A stretch of DNA of 64,000 nucleotides, from assembly GCA_022605955.1 (NCBI GenBank), contig JAKCOZ010000001.1, positions 72,794,520 through 72,858,519 of the forward strand, written 5' to 3'. How positions within the stretch are numbered: position 1 is the first letter of the stretch; the number at the start of each line of letters is the position of its first letter. Source of the stretch: Rallus limicola. Lineage: Eukaryota > Chordata > Aves > Gruiformes > Rallidae. The position numbers and the translations under genes are program-made. A model generated the notes under the pieces. It had not been told where the DNA came from, made no database searches, and saw only the letters and a list, made by a program, of their open reading frames with translations. Of the stretch, positions 1-11,360 are shown one piece after another.

Positions 1-1832
1 TTTTTCGCAATAACTGAAACCAGCTAATTAAATCTAGTGCTGAAAGCATTGATTGGATTTTTCCAGCAAGTTCACGGGATTACAGGGGTTTTCTTTACCT
101 CCCTGCAGGAACCAACTACATCCCACACACCCTTATGCACTGCAGAGAAAACTTTGTTCCAGAAATAATGGAGAGCTGTTCTTAGAGATCACTTGAAATT
201 ATAAAAGTCCTAATGGCTTTTTTTTTTTTAAGAGCTTACCACAGGGAAGCAGTAACAGGACATATCTGGATCTCTGTGCTTCTTAATGGAGCCCTTTCAT
301 TCGAAAATATGCAATTACAGTGTTGGGGGTGGGGGGAAGGATGGGGATGTTTTTCACATGTAGGGATAAGGCTTTCTCAATAGACAAACAGCAGAGAGGT
401 GCACAGCCTAGAAAACTCTTCTCTGAGTCTTGCAGACTTATTTCTTTTTGTCAAATATCTGTGCCAGACTGTTTTAGTGATTGATCAGAGATCTGGATAT
501 TGAAGGCTGGAGACATAGCCCCTTCTGAGCAGAATAAAATAAGGTATAATTTGTTTCTGGTTTATAGTGAGCCTGTTGCAAATAATAGCTGGCTGGGGTT
601 TGTTTCAGTTTTTCTTGTGGCTATGTGAGGGCTTCAAGTTGCATCCCGATGGGCTATACTGACATAAAATCTTCTCCACAGAGATAAATAATGGGTATTT
701 GTTACATCTAGTATGCAGGAAAGACAGAGGAATTAACACCTGTCAATCACTGGAGTAAAATCCAAAACACATAAATACTTTCCATTCTCAAAACTCAAAT
801 TTCTCCCTACAGTAAAGCTATATTAATTAATTGTCTCTTAAGCTACATCACTGAATTGCAACAAAAAGAACACTTTCTGGTTTACAATTACCTGTATTTC
901 TTAGAGGTTTTGACCTTCACATAACATTTGTTTAGTCCTGTAGACACATATATGGTATATCATAACAGCTTGTATCTGTAAAAACATGCACATGTCACCA
1001 TCTGATTTCACTCCTAGTGAGTGATCACAAGAAGTACAGGGACAGGTGAATTGGCAGGATAGCTGTGAGCAAACATCTGAACTCAAAGCTGGGGTGGTCT
1101 TCTTGTGCATGTGTTATGATACATTGTAAGACACCGTGGCCTGACTATGAACATGACATTCTTGGCCGTTTGTTACAAAAATAAACTTCTATTTCATTGC
1201 AGCTGCAAGGTGACCTCACTTGGACATCTCCTGGCAGCCTGCCACACAAGTCACAAAGCAGGGGAGACATCTGCATACAAGAAATGTGCTGTGGATAAGC
1301 AGAGTCCTTCCTTTTCAAATATCTCGGTCAGTGGTTCCTTGCAAAGGCTGGATTCATAGGCAGTTCCTGAAAAGCAAGACTTGGTTAAAGGCTGTGCTCA
1401 GCTGAAGAACATATATTGTTATGTTGGGCCATGTTGCTATTCGCTTTGCAGCCCCCTTGAGACTAGGAGACACCCTTCCTCTTCTTACAGGTGGGAAGGC
1501 TCACCTGAATACATGGATGCAGGTTTGACATGTCTTAGCAGGGACAGTTTCCCATCCATCCACCAGAGTCCCTGAAAGAGGTAACAGTCCCAACATGTCT
1601 GCCTGCAAGGCTTACAGCAGCATCACTCAAATGAGAAAAAGGGAAAGGACCACTTACACTCTCCCACACCAGCACTGCATGTCCCAGAAACCTCTAAAGG
1701 AGTTGCTGTTAACTTTCCCTCCCACAGTCCCGCTGGATAATGTGGACACAAGAGTGTGGAAAAAGCTTTCAAACCACACAGAAAGGTTAGGGAGAAAGGA
1801 GGGAAGTGTACAAGGAGAGGCACTTTCTTGTA
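1..1832. other. Unique non-coding sequence, no gene recognised
   Basis: AT-rich sequence with stop codons in every frame. Open frames here are at most about 100 codons, overlap on both strands and resemble no protein I know. A short T-run lies near 219-230 and a G-rich patch near 322-346. I see no splice-flanked exon, RNA gene or recognisable transposon before the CR1 remnant that starts near 1833. Confidence 0.6.
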
Positions 1833-2525
1833 GGTGCCCTTCAGGTACTGGAAAGCTGCTATAGGGTCTCTCCTGAGATTTCTCCAGGCTGAATGACCCC
1901 AACTCTATCAGCCTGTCTTCAGAAGACAGGTGTTCCAGCCCTCTAATCATTCTCATGGCCCTCCTCTAGACCAGCTCCAGGAGGTCCATGTCCTTTCTTG
2001 TGTTGAGGACTCCAGAGCTGGACACAGTACTCCAGGTGAGGTCTCACCATAGCAGAGTAGAGTGGCAGAATCAGAATGGTTAGGGCTAGCAGGGACCTTA
2101 GAGATCATCTAGTTCCAACCCACCTACCATAGGCAGGGACACCTCTCACTAGACCAGGCTGCTCAAGGCCCCATCCAGCCAGGCTTTGAACACCTTCAGG
2201 GAGGGGTCAGACACCACCCCCTTGGGCAACCTGTTCCAGAGCCTCACCACCCTCATAGAGAAGAATTTCTTCCTAATAGAATCATGTATCTTGATCTGCT
2301 GGCCACACTTCTTTTGAAGAAACCTAGGATGCAGTTGGTCTACTGAGCTGCGAGGGCACATTGCCAGCTCATGGACAGCTTTTCATCCATCAGTACCCCC
2401 AAGCTTTTTTCTGCAGAGCTACTCTCTATCACATCATCCCCTTGCCTGCATTGGTAGTGAGGATTGCCCTGAACCAAGTGCAGGACCTTGCATTTGTCCT
2501 TGTTGAACCTTGTGATGGCTGGCCA
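1833..2525 (-). mobile_element. CR1 LINE fragment (outer element of a nest), lacking its 3' end
   Basis: Read on the minus strand, this is the C-terminal part of CR1 ORF2, the reverse-transcriptase-bearing protein of this avian LINE family. The segment near 2290-2525 corresponds to the region encoding the leader of the LGVLVD and MSQQCA-like motifs, and 1833-2066 to the segment around LERVQRRA and GLEHL. The element is split by a second CR1 at 2074-2277. Unusually for a LINE, which normally keeps its 3' end and loses its 5' end, it stops inside ORF2 at about 1833 with no 3' UTR or octamer tail, so the tail was probably lost by later deletion. The frame is broken. The upper boundary is approximate because similarity fades beyond 2525. 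Confidence 0.85.
2074..2277 (-). mobile_element. Short CR1 LINE 3' fragment nested inside another CR1
   Basis: The minus strand encodes the end of CR1 ORF2 (IRKKFFSMRVVRLWNRLPKG, then PSLKVFKAWLDGA), followed by a short 3' UTR. It interrupts the outer CR1, whose two halves join naturally if this stretch is removed. The heptamer AGAATCA flanks it at 2067-2073 and 2278-2284. This may be a target-site duplication, but AGAATCA is also the reverse complement of the CR1 tail octamer, so priming on a similar target is an equally good reading. It is severely 5' truncated, at about 200 bp against about 4.5 kb for a complete CR1. Confidence 0.85.
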
Positions 2526-4297
2526 AATGACTGCAGCACCTCAGCAGACTGATCACAAAGCCAGAGTAGCATCCAGCTGCTCCCAGGTGCACCAGGCCTC
2601 CTGCAGGAACCAGGCAGCACTCACACATGTTCAGCAGGTCCCCAGCAACCCCACCAATGAACAGGGTCCCACCATCGCCTGCTGCATCTGCCATGAAACC
2701 AATGAAGACAGGAAGAAGCTAAGAGGAAAAGATCCTCATTGAGTTGTAGACATTCAGTATTTTCACACAAAAATATAAGTGGTGAAGTCAGCTGCTCTCT
2801 CTCCTATAATCAAGCTGAAATGGGAGGAGCCTGGAGGCATTATATATTGGTGTGAGGGGTAGTCCTAAAATCTCCTTTCTCTTTCATCAGCACTCGATTT
2901 GTTTTTCAGTGGCATGAATGCATGCATATATACATGCACACGTGCACAGGAGGAACAGAGGTGCTTATGGGTAAAAAGTATCATGAGTAGAACTGGTAAA
3001 AAATCCAAAAAGTGTCCAGTGAGTGGGACTTATTTTCAATTTTTGCCTTTCCTTCTTCATTTGAAAGGTTGTGGGTGTTTACTATTTTAATTAAGCAGCT
3101 AGAGTCATGCATCAATGGGTATTTGTGTGCATGAGCTTGGAATTTATCTGTATCCTAATTCTATTTTGTATGCATGAATAAATGTTGTATATACCCTAAT
3201 GGCAAGAGGCCCATTTAACAACCTTTAAGAAAGATAAGCAATTAAAACTTAGCAGAAGACAAAGTACATGCAATTTTTAGGTGATTTCCTTTAGTAGTGT
3301 CTTATGTTGAACGCAAAGAAAGTGCTGTGGAGTCCTGCTGAACTGCAAAGCTGTCATGTAAAATACCACATTATGCATGCACCTCATGTCTCCAAAAGCT
3401 TGCAATTTTTACAACATGCTGAGTACAATTTAATTAAGAATCTTCATGCAGGGACTGTTGTCAAAGAGTGTGCTTTTCTCTGCATGCAGTAGTTAATAGT
3501 ATTAAAAAAAAAAGTATAATCCAATAGCAAGTGGAAAATCTGCAGCCAGGCTCCTGCAAAGCCTTTGAGATGCCAATTAAAAAAGATTAAACAAAACAGA
3601 ATGTAATTTTGAGTTATTATTTCAGAAAGTGCATCCATAAATTATGAAGCGCTGTTCCCACCGGAAAGTTGCAGGAGCTGCGTGCCTAATAAAAGCACAT
3701 TAAGGCACTGGTGCCTTCACAAGGGACTGTCAGATAGGAGATAATATCCTTCTCAAAGAAAAAAATAATTATTATTATATATATTTTTATAAAAATATAT
3801 ATATTAAGCAAAATCACCACAATAATTTTAAAAGAGTGAATTAAGCTGTGTTGACAGCATTAGTAACAGAAATGCTGTGTTGCTCTGTAGCACAGGTCCA
3901 GGGCTGGTCCTGTATCCCCACCCCCAGTTCTCACCATTTATCCTTTGCAGGATATGTTTGAGCCTCCTGAGCTTGCTAAAAGATAGGGGTTGAAAAATCA
4001 GCCTCTCGCATCTCCAAAATAGCGCTTACACTTTGAAATTACTCAGCCATGCTGCTGAGAGACAGAGAAAGTAAACAGCAAGACAGGCCAACAGAAAGAA
4101 GACAAGACAGAGAAATATTTGCAGGACAAGTGAAATCAATTTTGCAACATTTTGGTCTCAAGTAAGGAAGCAAAATTGAAGTGGGAGCTTCCCAGTGCTG
4201 TTGGAGCAGAGAATGCTTGTCCACAAAACTCTTAATTACTGATTCTTATCAACTCACCATTGCAGCAAGTAGCACGATATCTATATGACGCATTAGG
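2526..4297. other. Unique non-coding sequence with an AT-rich patch
   Basis: The first 200 bp or so (2526-2745) is more GC-rich than what follows and does not match the CR1 sequence beside it. The rest is AT-rich, with no exon recognised. A 16-bp inverted repeat (AAGGCAC, 2-bp spacer, GTGCCTT) lies at 3702-3717 and an A/T-only stretch at about 3764-3806. Short open frames here show no familiar motif. Confidence 0.55.
3764..3806. repeat. AT-rich low-complexity tract
   Basis: Almost pure A and T, including ATTATTATATATAT and AAAAATATATATAT runs. Simple sequence with no apparent coding or RNA role. Confidence 0.8.
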
Positions 4298-5651
4298 AGG
4301 CTCTGCAGAGGGACCTAGACAGGCTTGATTCATGGTCCTGCACTTCAACCACAGCAACCCCATCAGCACTACAGGCTGGGGGCAGAGAGGCTGGAGAGCT
4401 GCCCAGCAGAGAGGGACCTGGGGGTGTTGGTTGACATGCAGGTGAACATGAGCCAGAAGTTGTGCCCAGGTGGCCAAGAAGGCCAAGGGTCCTGTATCTG
4501 GAACAGTGTGACCAACAGGACCAGGGAGGTGATCTTTCCCCTGTACTCAGCCCTGGTGAGGCCGCACCTCAAGTACTGTGTGCAGTTTTGGGTGCTGCAG
4601 TATAGGAAGGACATCGAGGTGCTGGAAAGGGTGCAGAGAAGATCGACCAGTCTGATTAGGCATCTGGAGATCAGGTCTTGTGAGGAAAGGCTGAGGGAGG
4701 TGTGGCTGTTCAGCCTCGGGTAGAGGCCAATGGCATCCTGGCTTGTATCAAAAACAGTGTGGCCAGTAGTTCTAGGGAGGTGATTGTGCCCCTGCACATT
4801 GGTGAGGCCACGCCTTAAGTACTATGTCCACTTCTGGGCTCCTCACCATAAGAAGGACATTGAGGTCCTCGAGCGAGTCCAGAGAAGGGCAGCCAGGCTG
4901 GGGAAGGGGCTGAAAGGCGAATCATATGAGGAGCGGCTGAGGGAGCTGGGGATGTTTAGTCTGGAGGAGAGGCTGAGGGGAGACCTTATCACTGCCTACA
5001 ACTACCTGAAGGGAGGTTGTAGAGAGGTGGGTGATGGTCTCTTCAGCCAGGTGACAGGTGATAGGGCAAGGGGAAATGGCAAGAAGCTGCACCAGGGCAG
5101 GGTCAGATTAGATATTAGAAAAAAAAATTTTACTGAAAGAGTTGTCAGGGCCTGGAACAGGCTCGCCAGGGAGGAAGTTGAGTCACCATCCCTGGATGTA
5201 TTTAAAAAAAGGGTAGATGATATGGTTTAACTTAGGATGGGAATGGTTGGACTTGATGATCTTAAAGGTCTTTCTCAACCTTGAGATTCTATGATTCTGT
5301 GACGCAGAGCGGAGACCATATTGCTCTCTACAGCTACCTGAAAAGAGGTTGTAGTGAGGTGGGGAGTTGGCCTCTTCTCCCTAATAACTAGTGACAGGAC
5401 AAGACAGAACAGGTTCGAGTTGCATCAGGGGAGATCAGATTGAATATTAGAAAAAATGTCTTTACCAAAAGAGTGGTGAAGAATTGGAAGGGGTCCCCCT
5501 GGGTTGTGGTGGAATTGCTGTCCCTGGAGCTGTTCAAAAAATGGGTATATGTGGGGCTTTGGGAGATGGTTTAGAGGTTACAGTGGTGTAGGGCTGATGG
5601 TTGTACTTGATGATGTTGGAGGTTGTTTCCAACCTTGATGATTCTATGATT
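4298..5651 (+). mobile_element. CR1 LINE fragment (outer element of a nest)
   Basis: A plus-strand CR1 remnant made of 4298-4726 and 5303-5651, split by a second CR1. The first half translates to the post-reverse-transcriptase part of ORF2, with [35 protein letters not shown] and EERLREVWLFSL readable from about 4400 to 4720. The second half resumes exactly where the first stops, at the coding for 'GDL..LYSYLKRGC', and runs into the ORF2 end and 3' UTR. The tail reads TGATTCTATGATT at about 5639-5651, the normal CR1 3' terminus. It is 5' truncated and carries several frameshifts, so it is inactive. Confidence 0.9.
4727..5302 (+). mobile_element. CR1 LINE fragment nested inside another CR1
   Basis: A 5'-truncated CR1 inserted in the same orientation within the outer CR1. 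It begins at coding for 'NGILACIKNSVAS' and has an open frame of 148 codons from the ATG at 4784 to 5230, with [52 protein letters not shown] and [20 protein letters not shown] in order. This is the C-terminal region of CR1 ORF2. A short 3' UTR follows, ending in GATTCTATGATTCTGTGA. No clear target-site duplication is visible, as is common for CR1. The frame has lost the catalytic reverse-transcriptase core through truncation. Confidence 0.92.
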
Positions 5652-8600
5652 AAAGCCCTTTCATCTAATCCTAGGACGTGCCTGCTACAACTGATTTTAA
5701 ACATGTGACAATTTTATATACAGAAATGATAGAACATTCAGCCACTGCAGGACCTTGGCAACTGTAGTTTCAAACTACTGAAGCATTCAGGTAGGAAAAG
5801 ATTGATTTCAAGACCACATTTTCAAGGCCATAATTTTAAACATACTAAAAATAATTTTCCTTTAAAGCATGTGACATTGCCAGCATACATACTCACATTC
5901 ACAGAGATCTCCTTACCTCACTATCCAGCTTATTCCACAATGCATGTAGAACAGATTCACACCGACAAAACATGGGTGGCTGGGAGACCCTGAACTCTAC
6001 TTACTTGTTCTGTGTATCACTTGTAAAATAACAAACAGCACTTTGTAAAACTGGTAAATGCTACTTCAACTACAACCATTGCAGTGAGCAATCTGTGCTT
6101 CCTTCTGCATCCGTTTAAGAAAGGGCCTATTAAGAATGTTCTTACAATGCAGAATTAAGTGGTGAATTTTGATGCCTGATGGCATGGAGGACCCTGCAAC
6201 ATTTCAGCAGTTTGAATGTCTTTCAGGTGACTGGACATTAGAAGTTAACATATTCAGAATTATCCACCTGACCCAGAATGTTACATTACAAGAGGCAGGA
6301 ATACATCTGTCCAGGGAATGTGCTTTGCTCAGTGGTAGCAAATTTATGGTCCTTTATAAATGCTTAAGAATGATTTTGTAAGTTATACAAGTAAAACATA
6401 CAATAACCATACATCACAAAATACTCAAACTATACATGACACAATTCAAAATGAAATCTAAAAATGGATTGGCATGAGGTTACAGTTTTTGATGTTTGGA
6501 TTTATGAAGTGCATCTTTATTTTACATGTTACCTGCCTATACAGTGACCTGGATGTCTCAAGAAATTTTTATTTAATAAATTGTTCAGGAATCCTAAGTT
6601 ATAAGCCAGAATACCTCACATCTAAAGGTTCAGAACCACCAATAGCTCCTAAAATACGTATGGATCCCTTAACATCTAAAGAGAGCTTATAACCAATATG
6701 AATGTAATACCGATTTTCAAACTGAGTAAGAAAAAAAGAATTATTTCTGGCTTGCTATAAAGATAAAGCAGTTGCAGAAATCACAAGAGACTTCAGACCA
6801 GACATTCAGCTGTTATGAAATGATTTAGTTTTATATGTGCAGTATGTTGTCCACTATGGAAATTTTCTAACACAGAGAATGACAGGGCTCAACTCACTGT
6901 GATATGAATAATTCAGTGCATGAATCTGAAGGAGCACCTGCTCTGAAGGAAAGGCAAACTAGGCTTGTATTACATCTTGCTTTTCTTATGAGTAAAACTA
7001 TGAGGTATACAAATGTGTGAATTTAAGATCTTGAACCTGTTTGAATACTCACTTCTGTGCCAGAAGAATAAGGAAACAGATTTTTGGCTTAAATCCATGC
7101 TGACCTGGATTCATATTGTTGCATCTGGATGCAACACAGACAGAAGTATAACCCACACATTTCCATTAAAATGGGAACAGGTCTGTCTCCCTTGAATGAT
7201 CTGGCTGGTCATTGCTATATATTGACTTTCCTATTCTGTAAATCAATTACTTTAATTGTTACTCACCCCAGCCAATTATCCTGCCTCCTAGTAATGCGCA
7301 GTGACATATTCACAGTATGTGAATCTAGCCAAAGGGCTCTATAGGAAATGTATGTCCTTGCCTTTATTCTTCCTGCACAGAACCCAAGTTCTGTGGGACA
7401 CCTCTTTGGCATGGGTGCGATGTGTGGGACCCAGTGAGACGCAACAACTTGATGCCTAGATGGTAATTGAAAACATGAAGGTAAAGGACCCAGATCATCA
7501 GTTCAACTCCAGCAGAGGTAAGTGGCTAACATTATCTGACGATTCACTTCACAGGTTTTTAATAGAGCAGTCTATTACACAGCCAGCTCTTATAAAGTAT
7601 TTATCGCCCTGCTATTACAGTAATGCCTCGGTGCTTCTGGAGTGTTAAAACGTATTTACCCTCATAAGCTGGTGAAGAAAGAAAGTGCTGGCTTTACAGA
7701 TAGAGACAAAGTATACAAGTACACAACACGTACAGCATCAAAGGAGTTTAGGCACCTGCATTTCAGTAAAGACCAAGTCTTTTTGAGCATCTGTGCTGAA
7801 ATTCCAAGAAGAATCACACAGGAGATCTGGAGGATGAAGGAGCAAGGGAAGACAGAAGACTGGCCCTGGTTGTCCTGAGTTTCAGATACACATACCTCAA
7901 TTATTTACCTGTTTCTGCTTCTGTTCCTGCTTTATTCCAGCAAGCATAATTCCTAGGAATACTTGATCTCCTGTGCTAGGTCCAGCAAAGTACCTAGATT
8001 GTGCAGTATCCCCTCTGTAACAAGGAAGGCATGTAAAGAAGGGTCCTGTCACTGTTATATATTCCCAAATTCTGGCAGTCAGTCATTTAGGATCATGTTA
8101 TGACTGTTTAACAGCTACTTGCAGAGTTTCTTTCTATGACTCTGGGTCCTATTGACTTCTTTAGACTTCTCACCTCCCAGTATCCTGCAACAGTGGTGTA
8201 GGTAGCTTAACTTCAAGCTCTGTGAAAAATATACTTTATTTGTTTTAAGCTGACAGTACCATGAGTTCACTGAGTGCACTCTGTTCCTTGTGTAATAATT
8301 TAAAAGTAGGCAGTTGTTCTCTGCCACTGCATCTTGGGCTTTTTTTAGTAACAAAAATATTCAGGCTGCTTTGATTCTGACAATTTTGGAAAAAATACGA
8401 AAAGAAGCAGTGGCATTTTGTGTTGAACTGTTTAAAAAGGTAGCATCAAAAGTCTAAGTTAATAAAAATAATAGGATCTATGGAAAGCCTGCAATTTATA
8501 CAGTATATTTTGATAACGTAGAAAGCAAACGCTAGGATTAGAATTATTTTGCAGTTTTTTTCTGACACAGCAGGTCTTTTTCTTCATTAAATAAGCCTTA

Positions 8601-9359
8601 TGGCATCTCCATAAATTAAGCAATATTCCTATTTTGCAGACTTGCCAAGAAGCCCTAAAGAAAACTCCATTGAAGATATAATTTCTGTTGGGAAAGCTCT
8701 TGCACAGATAGTTAGGTAACAGTGAAAATGGCTACTCTGTGTAGTTAAGAGTATGCTTGCTTCTATCCTGAACTGGAACCTTCCCAGTGATACAGCTACA
8801 ACCAAGACTCAGAGAAAACAGAATCCCATTTCCTCTTGCCAACTGGAGTTGGAATTTCAAATGAACCTTCTGGAGCTGGGTATCCCCATCCTGCTGAATT
8901 TCCACATCCCATTCCTTAGCGGAAGATCAAAACCTGATCTTAAGCAAACGGTTGACCCTACCCTTTCATAAAATGCTCTAAGCCTTGCTACTGTGTTTTG
9001 ACCACATAAAGTGTTTCATGGATAAGGCTCGATACAAATCAGATGCCATACATGGTAACTTCTGGTGACTTTAGGAAGTATAGACATTAAATGGTGACCA
9101 CTCTAGAAACCAGCAAATGTCAGTGATCTTGCTAGTCAATGAAGAGGAAGATACTGCTCGGTTGCATGGTGTGTACATCAGTCATCGCAGCAGCCTCCAA
9201 ATTACACAAATGCTTTGGAAGAGCGAATTGGCAGCTATCTCACATTCCCTCACTCAAGAGTCTCATAGTGCATCGATCACACTAATAAAGCAGTCCACAG
9301 ACTAGAAAAAATAGTCCTACAGAACAGCACCAGATACTTACTATTGACATACGTATTGT
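5652..9359. other. Unique non-coding sequence, no gene recognised
   Basis: About 3.7 kb of AT-rich sequence. The open frames are short (at most about 80 codons), lie on both strands and show no known domain. No transposon, tRNA or exon is recognised. This looks like ordinary intergenic or intronic DNA. Confidence 0.55.
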
Positions 9360-10303
9360 TACGTAGACAAAGGGTGGTGGTCAATGGCTCTATGTCCAGG
9401 TGGAGGCCAGTGACAAGCGGGGTCCCCCAGGGGTCTGTCTTGGGACTGGTGCTCTTTAACATCTTTATCAGTGGTGGAATTGAGTGCACCCTCAGCAAGT
9501 TTGTGGATGACACCAAGCTGAGTGGCGTGGTTGACACCACAGAAGGAAAGGAAGCCATCCAGAGGGATCCTGACAGGCTGGAAAGGTGGGCCTGGGTGAA
9601 CCTAATGAGGGTCAACACTGCCAAGTGTAACGTGTTGCACTTGGGCCAGAAGAATCCCAGACACAGATACAGACTGGAAGAAGAGCTGCTTGAGAGTAGC
9701 CCTGCAGAGAATGGCCTGGGGCTTCTGGTTGATGAGAAACTTAACATGAGCAAGTCATGTGCTCTTGCAGCTTGGAAGGTCAATGGTATCCTGGGCTCCA
9801 TCAGGAGACGGGTGGCCAGCAGGGACAGGGAGGGGATTGTCCCTCTCTACTCTGCCCTCATAAGGCCCCATCTGGAGTACTGTGTCCAGATCTGGGGGCC
9901 CCAATACAAGAAAGATGTGGAACTGTTGGAGAGGGTTCAGAGGAGGGCCACAAGGATGATAGGAGGGCTGGAACACCTCCCCTACGAGGAGAGGCTGAGG
10001 GAGCTGGGCTTGTTCAGCCTGGAGAAGAGAAGGCTGCGGGCGGACCTCATTGCAGCCTTCCAGTACCTGAAGGGAGCATACAAACAGGAGGAGAATCAAC
10101 TTTTTAAAAGGGTAGAAAATGGCAGGACAAGGGGGAATGGACTAAAGCTAAAGGAAGGAAGGTTCAGATTAGATATTAGGGGGAAGTTTTTCACAGAGAG
10201 AGTAGTGAGGTGCTGAAACAGGCTGCCCAGGGAAGTGGTAGATGCCCCAACCCTGGAAGTGTTCAAGGCCAGGTTGGATGGGGCCCCGGGCAACCTTGTG
10301 TAG
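9344..10303 (+). pseudogene. CR1 ORF2 remnant: end of reverse transcriptase and C-terminal domain
   Basis: The complete ORF2 of this LINE encodes an endonuclease plus reverse transcriptase that copies its own RNA into the genome. Only the last third remains here. The open frame from 9344 shows GVPQGSVLG (residues 26-34) and the catalytic motif as FVDD (residues 53-56, codons 9500-9511); both aspartates are kept but the usual alanine is valine. A few residues expected between FNIFI and GGIEC are missing in frame. Then follow [67 protein letters not shown] and FTERVVRC. The frame stops at TGA 10214-10216, where family members have a tryptophan codon. Reading past it, the same frame continues with NRLPREVV to TAG at 10301-10303, the expected ORF2 end. 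It lacks the endonuclease and early reverse transcriptase, so it is a dead copy. Confidence 0.9.
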
Positions 10304-10410
10304 ATCCGGCCTGAGGTTGGTGTCCCTGCTTGTGGCAGGGGTGTTGGAGCTCTATGATCCTTGGGGTCCCTTCCAACCCATGCCATTCTGTGATTCTGTA
10401 ATTCTGTGAC
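9360..10410 (+). mobile_element. CR1 LINE, 5'-truncated, well-preserved 3' half
   Basis: A CR1 retrotransposon of about 1.05 kb, truncated in the middle of the reverse-transcriptase domain. It contains the late reverse-transcriptase motifs, the complete C-terminal part of ORF2, a 3' UTR of about 80 bp containing the CR1-typical segment GGTCCCTTCCAACCC, and a tail of three ATTCTGTG-like octamers ending near 10410. It is the best preserved CR1 in the window. The upstream edge is placed where similarity to CR1 coding sequence begins ('QRVVVNGS'). Confidence 0.95.
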
Positions 10411-10872
10411 ATATATAGCTGAGATTTGGAAAAAAAACCCAAAAAACAACCCAACCTTCTTGTTCTCCTCACAAATTGAGGAAAGCCACCACAAGTTTGA
10501 AACAATTTCTGGTAGGAAGAGATAGAGGCCATAAGGTCTGAGACTCCTTCAACGGCAACTGAAAAAAAACATTCACCCCATTACATTTATAGCTTAGAGA
10601 GCCACTACAAATTTCATTTTTTCTCCAATAAATTAGACATCCTTTTTTAACTTTCAGATTGATCCATGGGGAGAATGCTCTGCTGGGGTTTGAATATTAT
10701 TTTTAAAACACTGTGTGAACCGGTGGACAGTTGTGACAAAGCACCTGTTGAAAGAGGCCTGATGAAATTTCACATAGACGAGCTAGATGGGAAAGAAACC
10801 CCCAGAATTCTCTGACCTGCCTCAGTGTTCCTTGCTAGCAAATGCTTTCACATGCCTCAACGTAGAGTAGAG
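10411..10872. other. Unique non-coding spacer
   Basis: Lies between the CR1 tail and the tandem duplication. It starts with short A- and C-rich runs (near 10430-10455) and otherwise shows nothing recognisable on either strand. Confidence 0.55.
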
Positions 10873-11360
10873 GGTGCCAGACTCAAAACATTTCAAATGA
10901 AATGATGGCATTTGCAACGCACGGGCCTGTTTGGCATTGTGGGTTGAGTTTGTGCATTTCCTCAGACTCTAGGTGCAATCTATGATCCTTGTCCCCACTC
11001 TGCCTCCCCCTCTGCGTTGTCACTGCACTGTTGGAGTGGCCCGGCCATGAGGCTGAAGGGAGGTATGTGCCTATGAACAGGCATACAGGAGTCAGTCTGC
11101 GCTTTGGATGCAGAATGGGGGTGTTAGACTCAAAGCATTTCAAATGAAAGGATGGCATTTGCAACTCATGGATCTGGTAGGCATCCTGGGTTGAGTTTAT
11201 GCATTTCCTTAGACTCTAAGGGTGATCTGTTATCGGTCCCAATCTGCCTCCCTCTCTGTGTTGTCACCGCAGTGTTGGAGCGGCCTCGCCGTGAAGCTGA
11301 AGGAAGGTATGTGCCTTAAAACAGGCATGCAGGAGCCAGGCTGAACTCTGGACATATGTA
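10873..11360. repeat. Diverged direct tandem duplication, two units of about 247 bp
   Basis: Unit 1 starts at 10873 (GGTGCCAGACTCAAAACATT) and unit 2 at 11120 (GGTGTTAGACTCAAAGCATT), an offset of 247 bp. Matching landmarks occur in order in both: CATTTCAAATGAAA, GATGGCATTTGCAAC, GGGTTGAGTTT, GCATTTCCT, AGACTCTA, CTGCCTCC, TTGTCAC and GAAGG..GGTATGTGCCT. Unit 2 fades out near 11350-11360. I estimate identity by eye at 80-85 per cent. I do not recognise the unit as a known family. A minus-strand open frame (10883-11164) crosses the junction but reads the same repeat twice and is probably incidental. Confidence 0.9.

Noticed and set aside
9277..10107. Additional frames of 114-174 codons on both strands over the CR1
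   Set aside because: They are shadows of the CR1 ORF2 frame, which alone carries the recognisable reverse-transcriptase motifs.
10883..11164. Minus-strand 93-codon frame beginning and ending with similar peptide sequence
   Set aside because: The internal repetition comes from reading across the junction of the 247-bp tandem duplication, not from a repeat protein.
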